NCBI GenBank assembly: GCA_020073705.1
Contig: JAIQES010000008.1
Location: forward strand, 51,695 to 115,694
Direction of reading: 5' to 3'
Origin: Terriglobia bacterium
GTDB lineage: Bacteria > Acidobacteriota > Terriglobia > Acidiferrales > UBA7541
DNA: 64,000 nt
The position numbers and the translations under genes were made by a program. The notes under the pieces were generated by a model, which did no database searches, had not been told where the DNA came from, and saw only the letters and a program-made list of their open reading frames with translations. Each line of letters opens with the position of its first letter. Positions within the stretch are counted from its first letter, which is position 1. Positions 42,225-50,551 of the stretch are shown piece after piece.

Positions 42225-43460
42225 ATGGGGCGATTCACGGGCGTGCTCGGATTGCTCTTGATGCTGGCGTTGGCGTATCTGTTTTCGACCAATCGCCGCG
42301 CCATCAAGCTGAAAACGGTGGCGTGGGGGCTGGGACTGCAAATTGCGCTCGCATTCCTGGTGCTCCGGTGGTCCTACGGGCAAGAATTGTTTCTGCGAGC
42401 AGGCAATGGCGTGAACAAGCTGTTGGCTTATGCGTTTGTGGGGTCTGAGTTCCTGTTTGGGGAGCTCGGGAAGCAACATTCCTCGCTGGGGTTGATCTTC
42501 GCCTTTCAGGTTCTGCCTGCGATTATTTTTATCGCGTCGCTATTCGCGCTGTTGTATTACCTTGGTGTGATGCAGGTCGTCATCCGCGCGGCAGCATGGG
42601 TGATGCAGCGCGTCATGGGCGCGAGCGGAGCCGAGTCTCTCAACGTCGCGGCGAGCATCTTCATGGGGCAAACCGAGGCGCCGCTGACCATCCGCCCGTT
42701 CCTGCCGGATCTGACGCAGTCCGAACTGATGACGGTCATGACCAGCGGGATGGCGCACGTTTCGGGCGGGATCATGGCGGCGTACATCGCGTTTGGAGCT
42801 GAGGCCCGGCACCTGCTGACAGCGGTCATTATGACCGCGCCGGGAACGCTGCTGATTGCGAAAATGCTGGTCCCGGAAACCGAGCAGCCGAGAACCATGG
42901 GCACTGTACATCGGGAAAATGTCGAGCGGGATTCGAATTTTCTGGCCGCCATCGCGCGCGGGACCAGTGAAGGGCTGGGCATGGCAGTGAACGTCGGGGC
43001 TATGCTGATTGCATTCCTGGCGCTGATTGCGCTGACCAATGGTCTGATGGGCGGCATTCATAACTGGCTGGGCGGCCACGGCATGGTGTGGTTCCCGACG
43101 AGCTTGCAGCAGATTTTCGGCTGGGCGTTCGCGCCGGTGGCGTGGGTCATCGGTGTGCCCTGGCACAACTGCGTGCAGATCGGAAACCTGCTGGGCACGC
43201 GCATGGTCCTGAACGAACTGGTGGCGTTTTCCATCCTCGGGCCGATGAAGGGAATGCTCGATCCGCGATCGTTCACGATCGCGACCTTCGCGCTGTGCGG
43301 CTTCGCGAACTTCGGATCGATCGGGATTCAGATCGGCGGTATCGGGGCGCTCGCGCCGAATCAGAAATCGCAACTCGCGAAGTTTGGCATCCGCGCGATG
43401 CTTGCGGGGACCATGGCGAATTTGATGTCCGCCTCGATTGTGGGAATATTCCTGAAATGA
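42225..43460 (+). CDS. nupC: Concentrative nucleoside transporter (NupC/CNT)
   Basis: This 411-residue inner-membrane permease of the CNT family has about nine membrane segments. Landmarks: N-terminal domain (LLLMLALAYLFSTNRRAIKL), the central gate GQTEAPLTIRPFL around residues 147-159, VMTSGMAHVSGGIMAAYIAFG, and the C-terminal ICGFAN-like motif (LCGFANFGSIGIQIGG). It uses an ion gradient to import nucleosides. Its stop overlaps the next ATG (ATGA), and punA and cdd follow, so import and breakdown of nucleosides are one operon. AGGAGG is present 12-15 bases ahead of ATG. Confidence 0.92.
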   Translation: MGRFTGVLGLLLMLALAYLFSTNRRAIKLKTVAWGLGLQIALAFLVLRWSYGQELFLRAGNGVNKLLAYAFVGSEFLFGELGKQHSSLGLIFAFQVLPAIIFIASLFALLYYLGVMQVVIRAAAWVMQRVMGASGAESLNVAASIFMGQTEAPLTIRPFLPDLTQSELMTVMTSGMAHVSGGIMAAYIAFGAEARHLLTAVIMTAPGTLLIAKMLVPETEQPRTMGTVHRENVERDSNFLAAIARGTSEGLGMAVNVGAMLIAFLALIALTNGLMGGIHNWLGGHGMVWFPTSLQQIFGWAFAPVAWVIGVPWHNCVQIGNLLGTRMVLNELVAFSILGPMKGMLDPRSFTIATFALCGFANFGSIGIQIGGIGALAPNQKSQLAKFGIRAMLAGTMANLMSASIVGIFLK

Positions 43461-44323
43461 GCGCATTCGGCACAGCGCAGGCCATGCCAAGCCAGGATTT
43501 CCTGCGCACCGAGCGCGCGGCGAAATTTATCCTGGCAAGAACGAAGCTGCGGCCGCGCATCGGCCTGGTGCTGGGCAGCGGCCTGGGCGCATTCGCAAAT
43601 GAGCTGGCGGGCGCCACGCGCATCGACTATAAGAAAATTCCGCACTTCCCGCGTTCGACGGCGATCGGGCATGCCGGGCGCATGGTCATCGGCAAGGTGG
43701 GAAACGTGCCGGTGGCGGCGATGCAGGGCCGCGTGCATTTGTATGAAGGCTACGCGCAGCGGGAGGTGATTTTCCCGATCCGCGTGATGGCCCGGATGGG
43801 AATCCGCGCGGTGCTCATCACCAACGCCGCAGGCGGAATCAACCGTGAATTCAAACGGGGATGTCTGGTCATCCTGCGCGACCACATCAACTTGCAAGGC
43901 ACGAATCCCTTGATCGGGCCGAACGAGGAGCGCTTCGGCGTGCGCTTTCCCGACCTGACCCAGGTGTACTGGAAGCCGTACCAGGACGCGGCGCTCCAGG
44001 AGGGGAAGCGCCTCGGCGTGGAGATCTCCCAGGGCGTGTACGCCGCGCTCCCCGGGCCGAGCTACGAAACGCCTGCGGAGATCCGCTACTTGCGCATGAT
44101 CGGCGCGGATCTGGTCGGAATGTCCACCGTGCCGGAAGTGATTGCCGCGGCGCACCTGGGAATCCGCGTGCTGGGAATCTCCTGCGTGACGAACATGGCT
44201 GCGGGAATACTGGATCAGCCGGTCACAGTCGAAGAAGTGCTCGAAACGGCCGAGCGCGTAAAGGCAGATTTCGTGGCGCTGCTGCGCGCCGTGATCCCGC
44301 GGATGAACGAGGACCTCCCGTGA
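43457..44323 (+). CDS. punA: Purine-nucleoside phosphorylase
   Basis: This 288-residue enzyme of the trimeric PNP family splits purine nucleosides with phosphate into base and ribose-1-phosphate. Start ATG 43457 overlaps the nupC stop. Diagnostic stretches: VLGSGLGAFANEL (phosphate loop), GHAGRMVIGK, MQGRVHLYEGYAQREVIFPI, LITNAAGGINREF, and the base/ribose site ALPGPSYETPAEIRYLRMIG, MSTVPEVIAAAHLGI. Stop overlaps the cdd GTG. Regulation and substrate preference cannot be read from sequence. Confidence 0.93.
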   Translation: MSAFGTAQAMPSQDFLRTERAAKFILARTKLRPRIGLVLGSGLGAFANELAGATRIDYKKIPHFPRSTAIGHAGRMVIGKVGNVPVAAMQGRVHLYEGYAQREVIFPIRVMARMGIRAVLITNAAGGINREFKRGCLVILRDHINLQGTNPLIGPNEERFGVRFPDLTQVYWKPYQDAALQEGKRLGVEISQGVYAALPGPSYETPAEIRYLRMIGADLVGMSTVPEVIAAAHLGIRVLGISCVTNMAAGILDQPVTVEEVLETAERVKADFVALLRAVIPRMNEDLP

Positions 44324-44712
44324 GCGGGCATGACGCGCTCATTTCCGCGGCGCGGACTGCGCGCGCGCATGCGCACGCGCCGTATTCGAATTTCCGGGTG
44401 GGCGCGGCGCTGCGCGCGAAATCCGGCCGGATTTTCACAGGCTGCAATGTGGAGAACTCCACCTACGGCCTGACGCTGTGCGCCGAACGCGTCGCGATTT
44501 TCAAGGCCGTCTCCGAAGGCGAACGCGGATTCGACGCCATCGCTGTCGTGGCGGACACGGAGTCGCTCACGCCGCCATGCGGGGCGTGCCGGCAAATCAT
44601 CTGGGAATTCTGCGGGGATGCCGACGTCATCCTCGCAAACCTGAAGGGGAGAGTCGAAGTGCATCGAATGTCGGCTCTGTTCCCGAAGCCGTTCGATCAA
44701 TCGTTTCTGTGA
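44320..44712 (+). CDS. cdd: Cytidine deaminase
   Basis: This 130-residue zinc enzyme starts with GTG inside the punA stop (GTGA). Zinc ligands and catalytic acid are visible: C54-A-E56 (TLCAERVAIFKAV) and C87/C90 (TPPCGACRQ). The substrate-binding N-terminus APYSNFRVGAALRAKSGRI and FTGCNVENSTYGLT match tetrameric CDA. It deaminates cytidine and deoxycytidine to uridine and deoxyuridine. It is the last member of the three-gene salvage operon. Confidence 0.94.
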   Translation: MSGHDALISAARTARAHAHAPYSNFRVGAALRAKSGRIFTGCNVENSTYGLTLCAERVAIFKAVSEGERGFDAIAVVADTESLTPPCGACRQIIWEFCGDADVILANLKGRVEVHRMSALFPKPFDQSFL

Positions 44713-44808
44713 AACGGGCCTCGCGAAAGCACGCACCTACACAGTGCAGGTCAAGAAGTCACTTGCGGCACCGGCGCAGTAGCTTTCTTGCGCGTTTCGC
44801 TTAGAAAA

Positions 44809-45762
44809 TTAACTGGGCCCCCGTTGAGAGGCGCGCTGGCGCTGGAGGCGGTTTGCGGCAGTGCGCAGGGTATCGGGAATGTTCTTGTTATTCGTCAGAA
44901 GCTTGAGGTCCTGCGGGGTGATAGTCGGGAGCAAGTGGAGGGTAATTTCGAGCGGCATCTTGGGATTGGTCATAAGCGTCCGGACGATGGTGTAATTCTT
45001 GAGATATTTGCGATTGACCCCGATCAAACGGAGAGTTTCCTCGCTGAGGCTGGCCATGGCGGCAAAACCCTCGACTTCGCGGTCGCTGAGCTGAGGGGAT
45101 TGGAGCACTGCGCGTTGCACAACCTTGCAGGGGTCGCGGATGAGCAGGATGCGCTCTTCGCGGGTTCCTTTGATCGCGAGCTGCACGCGTTCGACGACGC
45201 GCAAACGCGAGAGTTTCTGCAAGAGCGTTTCGCGCTTGGCACGGTCGGGCTCGGCGGCTTCCACGGCCTCCACGAATGCCTCCCTGGATGCAGGCTGCTC
45301 CTGCTGGAGCTCCAGGAGTTGGTTGCGCTGTTCGGCTGTCACTACCGAGGAAGCAACCAGTGCCGCCACCAATGCAGGAGATGTGCTCAGTCGGTCGAGA
45401 TCTTCAAAAAGCTCCTGAACGGCCGAGACCGACAGATATCGGACAACAGGCCGGAGGACTTCGATTGGACAGCCGAGATTCTTGGCGAGTGCGTCGGCAA
45501 CGCCGGGTCTGCGGGGAAATTCGGCGGCACAGTACGCAAACATTTCCGGAGCGGCGCCGGTGCGGGCGAGCGCGGCCAATACATTGGCCAGCGGTTGTGT
45601 CAGCAGAGCGCCCGCGGCCTTTTCACGGATCATTTCATCCGAGTCGGCTGCGAGAATTGCGAGGAATTCGATGCGGTCTTCCGGCGAGAGCGAAGCCGCG
45701 TCATTACAGATGGCGAGCTTGCGTTCCCGGGTCGCACGGACCGAACGGATCTCTTCGCGCAA
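44809..45762 (-). CDS. Hypothetical helical-repeat protein
   Basis: This 317-residue minus-strand protein consists of repeated helical hairpins (LAILAADSDEMIREKAAGAL, LIRDPCKVVQRAVLQSPQLS, LMTNPKMPLEITLHLLPTIT) with the regular Leu/Ala spacing of HEAT-like or DUF2336-type repeats. Such folds serve as scaffolds. It starts seven bases after the stop of the RodZ-like gene and is presumably co-transcribed with it, pointing to cell-envelope or cell-shape work. A TM segment and a signal peptide are absent. Confidence 0.6.
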   Translation of the reverse strand: MREEIRSVRATRERKLAICNDAASLSPEDRIEFLAILAADSDEMIREKAAGALLTQPLANVLAALARTGAAPEMFAYCAAEFPRRPGVADALAKNLGCPIEVLRPVVRYLSVSAVQELFEDLDRLSTSPALVAALVASSVVTAEQRNQLLELQQEQPASREAFVEAVEAAEPDRAKRETLLQKLSRLRVVERVQLAIKGTREERILLIRDPCKVVQRAVLQSPQLSDREVEGFAAMASLSEETLRLIGVNRKYLKNYTIVRTLMTNPKMPLEITLHLLPTITPQDLKLLTNNKNIPDTLRTAANRLQRQRASQRGPS

Positions 45763-45769
45763 CCCGCCG

Positions 45770-46618
45770 CTAATGGTTGCCTCCCATGGCTCCCTTCAGA
45801 GCCTCTCGCGTGAGCGTGACCTTGCCGGCGTGACCCGGCGGACCAATTGGAGCCAGTGTATTTCCATTCAATTCGAGCAGCAACGCTCCTGCATCGCGAG
45901 CTGAGACTTGGAATTTATCCTGCGCCGTGAACGTGTGACTCTCGCCGGCTTTTATGGTTCCTTCGAAGACGCGATGGGCATCGGTTTCCACGGTAACGCG
46001 CGTGGCCTTGCCCGTTTCGATCCTGAGCTCGAATGGCGCAGGGGCAGCGGATATTGGGCCAATTGCGGGCGCGGGCGAAATATCTGCAACGGCAGAAGGC
46101 GCCGTTGGGGCTGCAGCAGAATTTGCCCCGGCATCGTTAGAAGGGGGAACGGCATTGGCGGCTGGCGGCACTGCCGGCGGCGCCGGAGTTGGCACAGCGC
46201 TCACGGCGGCATTGCGTGCGCCGCGGCGCGATGCGCGCCACGCAGAAATACGCCGCACGGCGAACCATCCTCCCGCGATGAGCACAATGAAGAAGACGGT
46301 AACGAGGATCCAAGCGAGCCAGGGTTGATCAGGCGTTACTGCGGGCGGGCTGCCCGTCCAGACCGGAACACTCGGGCGGTCGCCCACAGCCAGAGCATAT
46401 TCGGCAACGATGCTTTCCTCATCGAGTCCGAGGTAGTGTGCCATGGCGCGTACGAAACCCCGGTTGAAGATGCCGCCGGGCAGTTGGTCCCACTGTTCAT
46501 TCTCGATCGCCTGGAGAAAACGTGTGGCGATTCGCGTGGCCGCTGAAATCTCGTCCAGCGACACCCCGCGCATCTCTCGCTCGCGCTTCAAATGCTCGCC
46601 AAAAGTGCCCTTCGTCAT
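45770..46618 (-). CDS. rodZ: RodZ-like helix-turn-helix membrane protein
   Basis: Start chosen at ATG 46618 (MTKGTFGEHLKREREMRGVS), since the longer frame upstream has no start signal. The first 80 residues form the RodZ-type HTH (SLDEISAATRIATRFLQAIE, WDQLPGGIFNRGFVRAMAHY), which binds MreB in known RodZ. One membrane helix follows (WLAWILVTVFFIVLIAGGWF), a long Ala/Pro linker, and a C-terminal DUF4115-type beta domain (FELRIETGKATRVTVETDAH, KFQVSARDAGALLLELNG). RodZ organises the elongation machinery. The gene next to it on the same strand is only seven bases away. Confidence 0.82.
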   Translation of the reverse strand: MTKGTFGEHLKREREMRGVSLDEISAATRIATRFLQAIENEQWDQLPGGIFNRGFVRAMAHYLGLDEESIVAEYALAVGDRPSVPVWTGSPPAVTPDQPWLAWILVTVFFIVLIAGGWFAVRRISAWRASRRGARNAAVSAVPTPAPPAVPPAANAVPPSNDAGANSAAAPTAPSAVADISPAPAIGPISAAPAPFELRIETGKATRVTVETDAHRVFEGTIKAGESHTFTAQDKFQVSARDAGALLLELNGNTLAPIGPPGHAGKVTLTREALKGAMGGNH

Positions 46619-46793
46619 TTTTTCTTCTGCACGCCGTCGCCAGCGAATATAGGCGGGCGTCGCAGGAGTGTCAATCTCGACGCGTGGATTCGCCGGGCAG
46701 CCCCCTTCCGGTTCAGACCTCATCCATCGGAAACACCAATGCAAGTCGGCGTTGCGCAGCCGGAAAAAAGTTGATTATAATTCAAGTGCCCCG

Positions 46794-47948
46794 ATGCTCT
46801 CCGCAGAACGGCGGGCGACCCGCAAGGCGAATCAGGGACTAAGGCGTCAAGTGACCAAGACTGAGAATTTCAGCGGTGTCGAACGGCGTCGCAGCGCTGC
46901 TGTCCGAGGAGAACAACGCGAAGCGGGCGAAATCGCTGTTTTTCACGAACTTGGCAAGGCTCTTACCTCCTCCTTGCAACTCGACCAGGTCCTACGCACC
47001 ATCATGGAGAAAATCGACGAGTTCCTGCGTCCGGACACGTGGTCGCTGTTGCTGGTGGACGAGATCAAGCAGGAGCTTTACTTCGAACTGGCAGTCGGGA
47101 AAGGCGCGCAAGCGCTTAAAGATGTGCGTATCAAGATGGGGCAGGGGATTGCGGGTTGGGTGGCGCAACACGACGAAGCCGTAATCGTGCCCGACGTGAG
47201 ACAGGACACGCGGTTTTTCTCCAAGGTCGATGAAAAGACGGAAATGGAGACGCGGTCGATCGTGGCTGTGCCTGTCCGCTATCGCGACCATTGCCTGGGA
47301 GTAATCGAGCTGATCAACTGCGTGGGACAAGATGGCTTCCAGGAGCGCGATCTGGCACTGCTCGAGGCCCTGGCGGATTTCGCGGCGATTGCTCTCGAAA
47401 ACGCGCGGCACGTCAAGCGCATCCATGAACTGACGATTACGGACGACTGCACGAGTCTCTACAATGCGCGGCACATGGATTTCATCCTGGAGACGGAAAT
47501 CTACCGCTCGCAGCGCTATGGGTATGAATTTTCCCTGGTGTTCATCGATCTCGATCACTTCAAGAACGTCAATGACACGCATGGGCACCTGATTGGTTCA
47601 AAGCTGCTTGCTGAAGTGGGTCAAATGTTGAAGTCGGCCTGCCGGCGGATTGATTTCGCCTTCCGTTACGGCGGCGATGAATTTGTGATCGTGTTGCCTC
47701 AGGCGTCGAAGGAAAACGCTTTCGTGGTCGCCAGGCGGCTGCACCGGCTGATCGGCGAAATGACGTGGCTTTCTTCCGAAGGGCTGAACATTCACTTCAC
47801 CGCGAGCGTCGGCGTTGCCTCGTATCCATCGGACGCAAAGAGCAAGGTCGAGCTCCTGCACCTCGCCGACGAGGCGATGTACCTGATAAAAAACACGACG
47901 CGCAACGGTGTAGCCGCTGCGAAAACAGGCCCCCTGCCTGCCGCCTAG
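46794..47948 (+). CDS. GAF-domain diguanylate cyclase
   Basis: Start at ATG 46794; the frame extends upstream but lacks signals. 384 residues: an N-terminal basic stretch, a GAF domain (about 55-205, KMGQGIAGWVAQHDEAVIVP, SIVAVPVRYRDHCLGVIELI) and a GGDEF domain with IDLDHFKNVNDTHGHLIGS and the active GGDEF at 293-297. An I-site RxxD (R284, D287) is present five residues ahead, so product inhibition by c-di-GMP is likely. Making c-di-GMP in response to a small ligand or redox signal is the inferred job. It is divergent from the RodZ-like gene with 175 bp between. Confidence 0.9.
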   Translation: MLSAERRATRKANQGLRRQVTKTENFSGVERRRSAAVRGEQREAGEIAVFHELGKALTSSLQLDQVLRTIMEKIDEFLRPDTWSLLLVDEIKQELYFELAVGKGAQALKDVRIKMGQGIAGWVAQHDEAVIVPDVRQDTRFFSKVDEKTEMETRSIVAVPVRYRDHCLGVIELINCVGQDGFQERDLALLEALADFAAIALENARHVKRIHELTITDDCTSLYNARHMDFILETEIYRSQRYGYEFSLVFIDLDHFKNVNDTHGHLIGSKLLAEVGQMLKSACRRIDFAFRYGGDEFVIVLPQASKENAFVVARRLHRLIGEMTWLSSEGLNIHFTASVGVASYPSDAKSKVELLHLADEAMYLIKNTTRNGVAAAKTGPLPAA

Positions 47949-48151
47949 CCGCGCGCCTAAGTTCAGCATTGGCTCTACGAATCTTCCCGGCCAAAGAGGC
48001 TAAGCCCCTGTTTTTCTCCGCGGTTACCCAAACACGAGGACTCACTTCTTGATGAGCAGCCACGACCGAACTTGTGTAAAATCGTGCCCGCAACTTGCCA
48101 ATCGAAATGCGAATTATTGCCTAATGATGATTGAAGAATGAAGAAGACGAG

Positions 48152-49480
48152 ATGAACTTCCGAGTCTTGTGTTTACTTTTTCTGATGACACTTGCCCAGG
48201 GCAGCGTCCTACTGTTCGGGCAACAGGAGACTGACGGGACCTCCCAATCATCTCCCGACCAGTCGAGTGCCGTGCTGCCGCATTGGCTTCAATTCAGCGG
48301 CGAATTGCGCTCGCGGCTCGAAGGCGTCACGGGCGGCGGATTCAAACCGAATGCAGATGACGTATATATGCTGACTCGCGTGCGGCTCGGCATGAAGATA
48401 AAGCCCACACCTTGGCTAAAATTTATGGTGCAAGGCCAGGATGCTCGTGTCTTCTGGAAGAATCAACACCCCGCCGCGCCTCCCTATCAGGACACATTCG
48501 ATCTTCGCCAGGGTTACGTCGAGCTCGGAGACACGGAGAAGGAGACTTTCGGTTTCCGGGCCGGCCGTCAAGAGCTCGCCTACGGCGATGAACGCCTGGT
48601 GGGAAACACAAATTGGTCCAACGATGCCCGAAGCTTCGACGGTTTTCGCGGGACTTTCCGCCACGACGGCGTTCGCCTCGATGTTTTCGCGGCGTCGGTG
48701 GTCAAGATAGTCGACCTGAAGTTCAATAGATACGTTCCTGGCAATAACATCTACGGATTCCACGGCGGATTCGAAAAATTGATTCCGGAGTCGACGGTCG
48801 AACCCTATTTTTTCTGGCGACGTTCCTCCGGATTGACAACGGAAGCCGGCGTTCCCGGAATTCTGAATTTCGGCACACTAGGGTTGCGTTGGGTGGGCAA
48901 GCTGCCGAACGGGTTTGATTACGCGACGGAGATGGCCAAGCAGATGGGGAGCCTGGGAACGGACACTGTCAGCGCTTGGGCGGGCCACTGGGTGCTCGGC
49001 TATACGCGCGCGCGCGCGCGGTTCACCCCTCGTTTCTTCGCCGAATTTAACTACGCCTCGGGCGACCACAATCCAACCGACGGGCATCGAGGCACATTTG
49101 ACCAACTCTACGCCACGGCTCACGACAAGTACGGAATGGCCGATCAAGTCGGTTGGAAGAATATCGAACATTTGCGTGGAGCGGTAGAGTTCAAGCTGAG
49201 AGCCAACTGGCAGGCAACCGTAAAGCACAACGCATGGTGGCTGGCGGATTCCCATGATGCGCTCTATAATTCTTCCAGCAATGTAGTGGCGCGCGTTTCA
49301 AGTGGCGCAGCCGGGCGTTACGTCGGCCAAGAAATCGATCTTCAAACCTCATACACATTCCCGCATAAGGTTCAGCTAGGCGGTGGATTCGGGCACATTT
49401 ATCCGGGCACATTCCTGCTGCATGCCACTCCGGGAATTAGCCACAATTTCTCGTATGCACTGGTCGCTTACACCTTTTAA
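48152..49480 (+). CDS. Outer-membrane beta-barrel, alginate-export type
   Basis: Start at ATG 48152 rather than TTG 48131, since it gives a clean signal peptide (MNFRVLCLLFLMTLAQGSVL, cleavage near FGQQ). The 442-residue protein is beta-rich with periodic strands and a closing FSYALVAYTF, ending in an aromatic as outer-membrane barrels do. Central strands RSRLEGVTGG, RVRLGMKIKPTPWLKFMVQG, FGFRAGRQELAYGDERLVG and YATEMAKQMG match the AlgE-like 'alginate export' family. The substrate need not be alginate. It is monocistronic. Confidence 0.75.
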   Translation: MNFRVLCLLFLMTLAQGSVLLFGQQETDGTSQSSPDQSSAVLPHWLQFSGELRSRLEGVTGGGFKPNADDVYMLTRVRLGMKIKPTPWLKFMVQGQDARVFWKNQHPAAPPYQDTFDLRQGYVELGDTEKETFGFRAGRQELAYGDERLVGNTNWSNDARSFDGFRGTFRHDGVRLDVFAASVVKIVDLKFNRYVPGNNIYGFHGGFEKLIPESTVEPYFFWRRSSGLTTEAGVPGILNFGTLGLRWVGKLPNGFDYATEMAKQMGSLGTDTVSAWAGHWVLGYTRARARFTPRFFAEFNYASGDHNPTDGHRGTFDQLYATAHDKYGMADQVGWKNIEHLRGAVEFKLRANWQATVKHNAWWLADSHDALYNSSSNVVARVSSGAAGRYVGQEIDLQTSYTFPHKVQLGGGFGHIYPGTFLLHATPGISHNFSYALVAYTF

Positions 49481-49603
49481 GCCTGAATTCCAAAAAGATG
49501 AAAAAAAGGCAGAAAAGGAACGCCGATGGCGCCGGCTGCAGGGGCGGGCCAAGCTCTGCCCTCCGTCGCGGCACATTCATCTGCCGGGCACCCGCCGAGC
49601 GGC

Positions 49604-50233
49604 CTACAGCTTCGAGAGCGCGAACCCGTCCACCTGCACCTCGAGGTGGTGGTTGATGCGGATGCCATAGACGCCGTCGGTCTTGGCTGTCTGCCCCGTC
49701 TTGGGTATCGTGTCGACGACCGTGCTGTTGATGACAAACTCGATCTTGTCGGCCATCACCCGCACTTCGAGCGCGTTGGTGGACATTCCGTCGGCGCCGG
49801 GCTTCTTCACGGCATCGCTGGGTGTTTTTGCCGATACGCTCGTTGTGGAGTCACCGGCTCGGCGTTTGATGAGCCAGGTCCCATCCGTAGCCACCATGAA
49901 GTAGAGGTAGTTTTGCCCCGCACCTTCGAGATTGCTCCCCCCGAACACGAGGCCGTAATATTCCGAGTGGCCGGTCGTCTGGATCAGCTTGAATGTGCCC
50001 TTGAGCGAGTAGTTCCCGGTGACCGTATTCGCCGGGTTCCAGAAGACGGCTGCCTGGGGATTGGTTGCATGGAAGCCCGATCCCATGGTGACGAACTTGA
50101 TGTCGCCCGCAGCGTCAGGGTCCGACGCATTCGTGCTGCGATCGACGCGCACTTTCCAGCCCTTTGGGGCCTGTGCGCTTAATGGCACGACGGTGAGCAG
50201 CGCGAGCACCGTAACAAAAACATGGCGCTTCAT
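49604..50233 (-). CDS. Secreted beta-sandwich protein
   Basis: This 209-residue protein carries a signal peptide (MKRHVFVTVLALLTVVPLSA, cut after AQA) and beta strands (GNYSLKGTFKLIQTTGHSEY, YGLVFGGSNLEG, NYLYFMVATDGTWLIKRRAG, DGVYGIRINHHLEVQVDGFA). The order resembles concanavalin-like, DUF1080-type carbohydrate-binding sandwiches. No catalytic residues were seen. Upstream AGGAGGTATACACATG gives a strong start. Role unknown, possibly polysaccharide binding, as the neighbouring barrel is an export-type protein. Confidence 0.65.
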   Translation of the reverse strand: MKRHVFVTVLALLTVVPLSAQAPKGWKVRVDRSTNASDPDAAGDIKFVTMGSGFHATNPQAAVFWNPANTVTGNYSLKGTFKLIQTTGHSEYYGLVFGGSNLEGAGQNYLYFMVATDGTWLIKRRAGDSTTSVSAKTPSDAVKKPGADGMSTNALEVRVMADKIEFVINSTVVDTIPKTGQTAKTDGVYGIRINHHLEVQVDGFALSKL

Positions 50234-50551
50234 GTGTATACCTCCTGAAGAAATAGGTTGCTCGAATTATACTCTCCATGCGCCCCTGCATGGCAATCAC
50301 GCGCACCGTTCCCCGATTCGTGAGGCTTGAAGATACGGTGAGTGATTGTAACGCCTTCTGTAACGTCTTCTTCGATGTCCAACAACGGTTGGCCACCCGC
50401 GCGTTCCCGACAGCGTGCCGAATCGCGTCAGGCCGCTCGGAAACGCGGGGAAAACGCAGTTTTAACGCCTCCCATCTCCCATCGCAGACCCCAGTTGTCC
50501 CCTACCAACGCGTCCCCTATACTCAAAGTCTACGTACTCGAGGCTCGACCG
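50234..50551 (+). other. Divergent promoter region
   Basis: These 318 bp carry the promoters of the minus-strand secreted protein and of lptCA. The plus-strand frame upstream of 50552 that joins lptCA has no signal sequence or ribosome-binding site, so it is not counted. No other gene seen. Confidence 0.4.

Noticed and set aside
42540..43490. 316-aa minus-strand frame opposite nupC
   Set aside because: Antisense shadow with extreme Arg/His/Gln content; nupC has full conserved motifs on the other strand.
44788..45813. 341-aa plus frame opposite the helical-repeat gene
   Set aside because: Opposite strand carries regular helical hairpins with a good neighbour spacing; the plus frame shows no start signal and no pattern.
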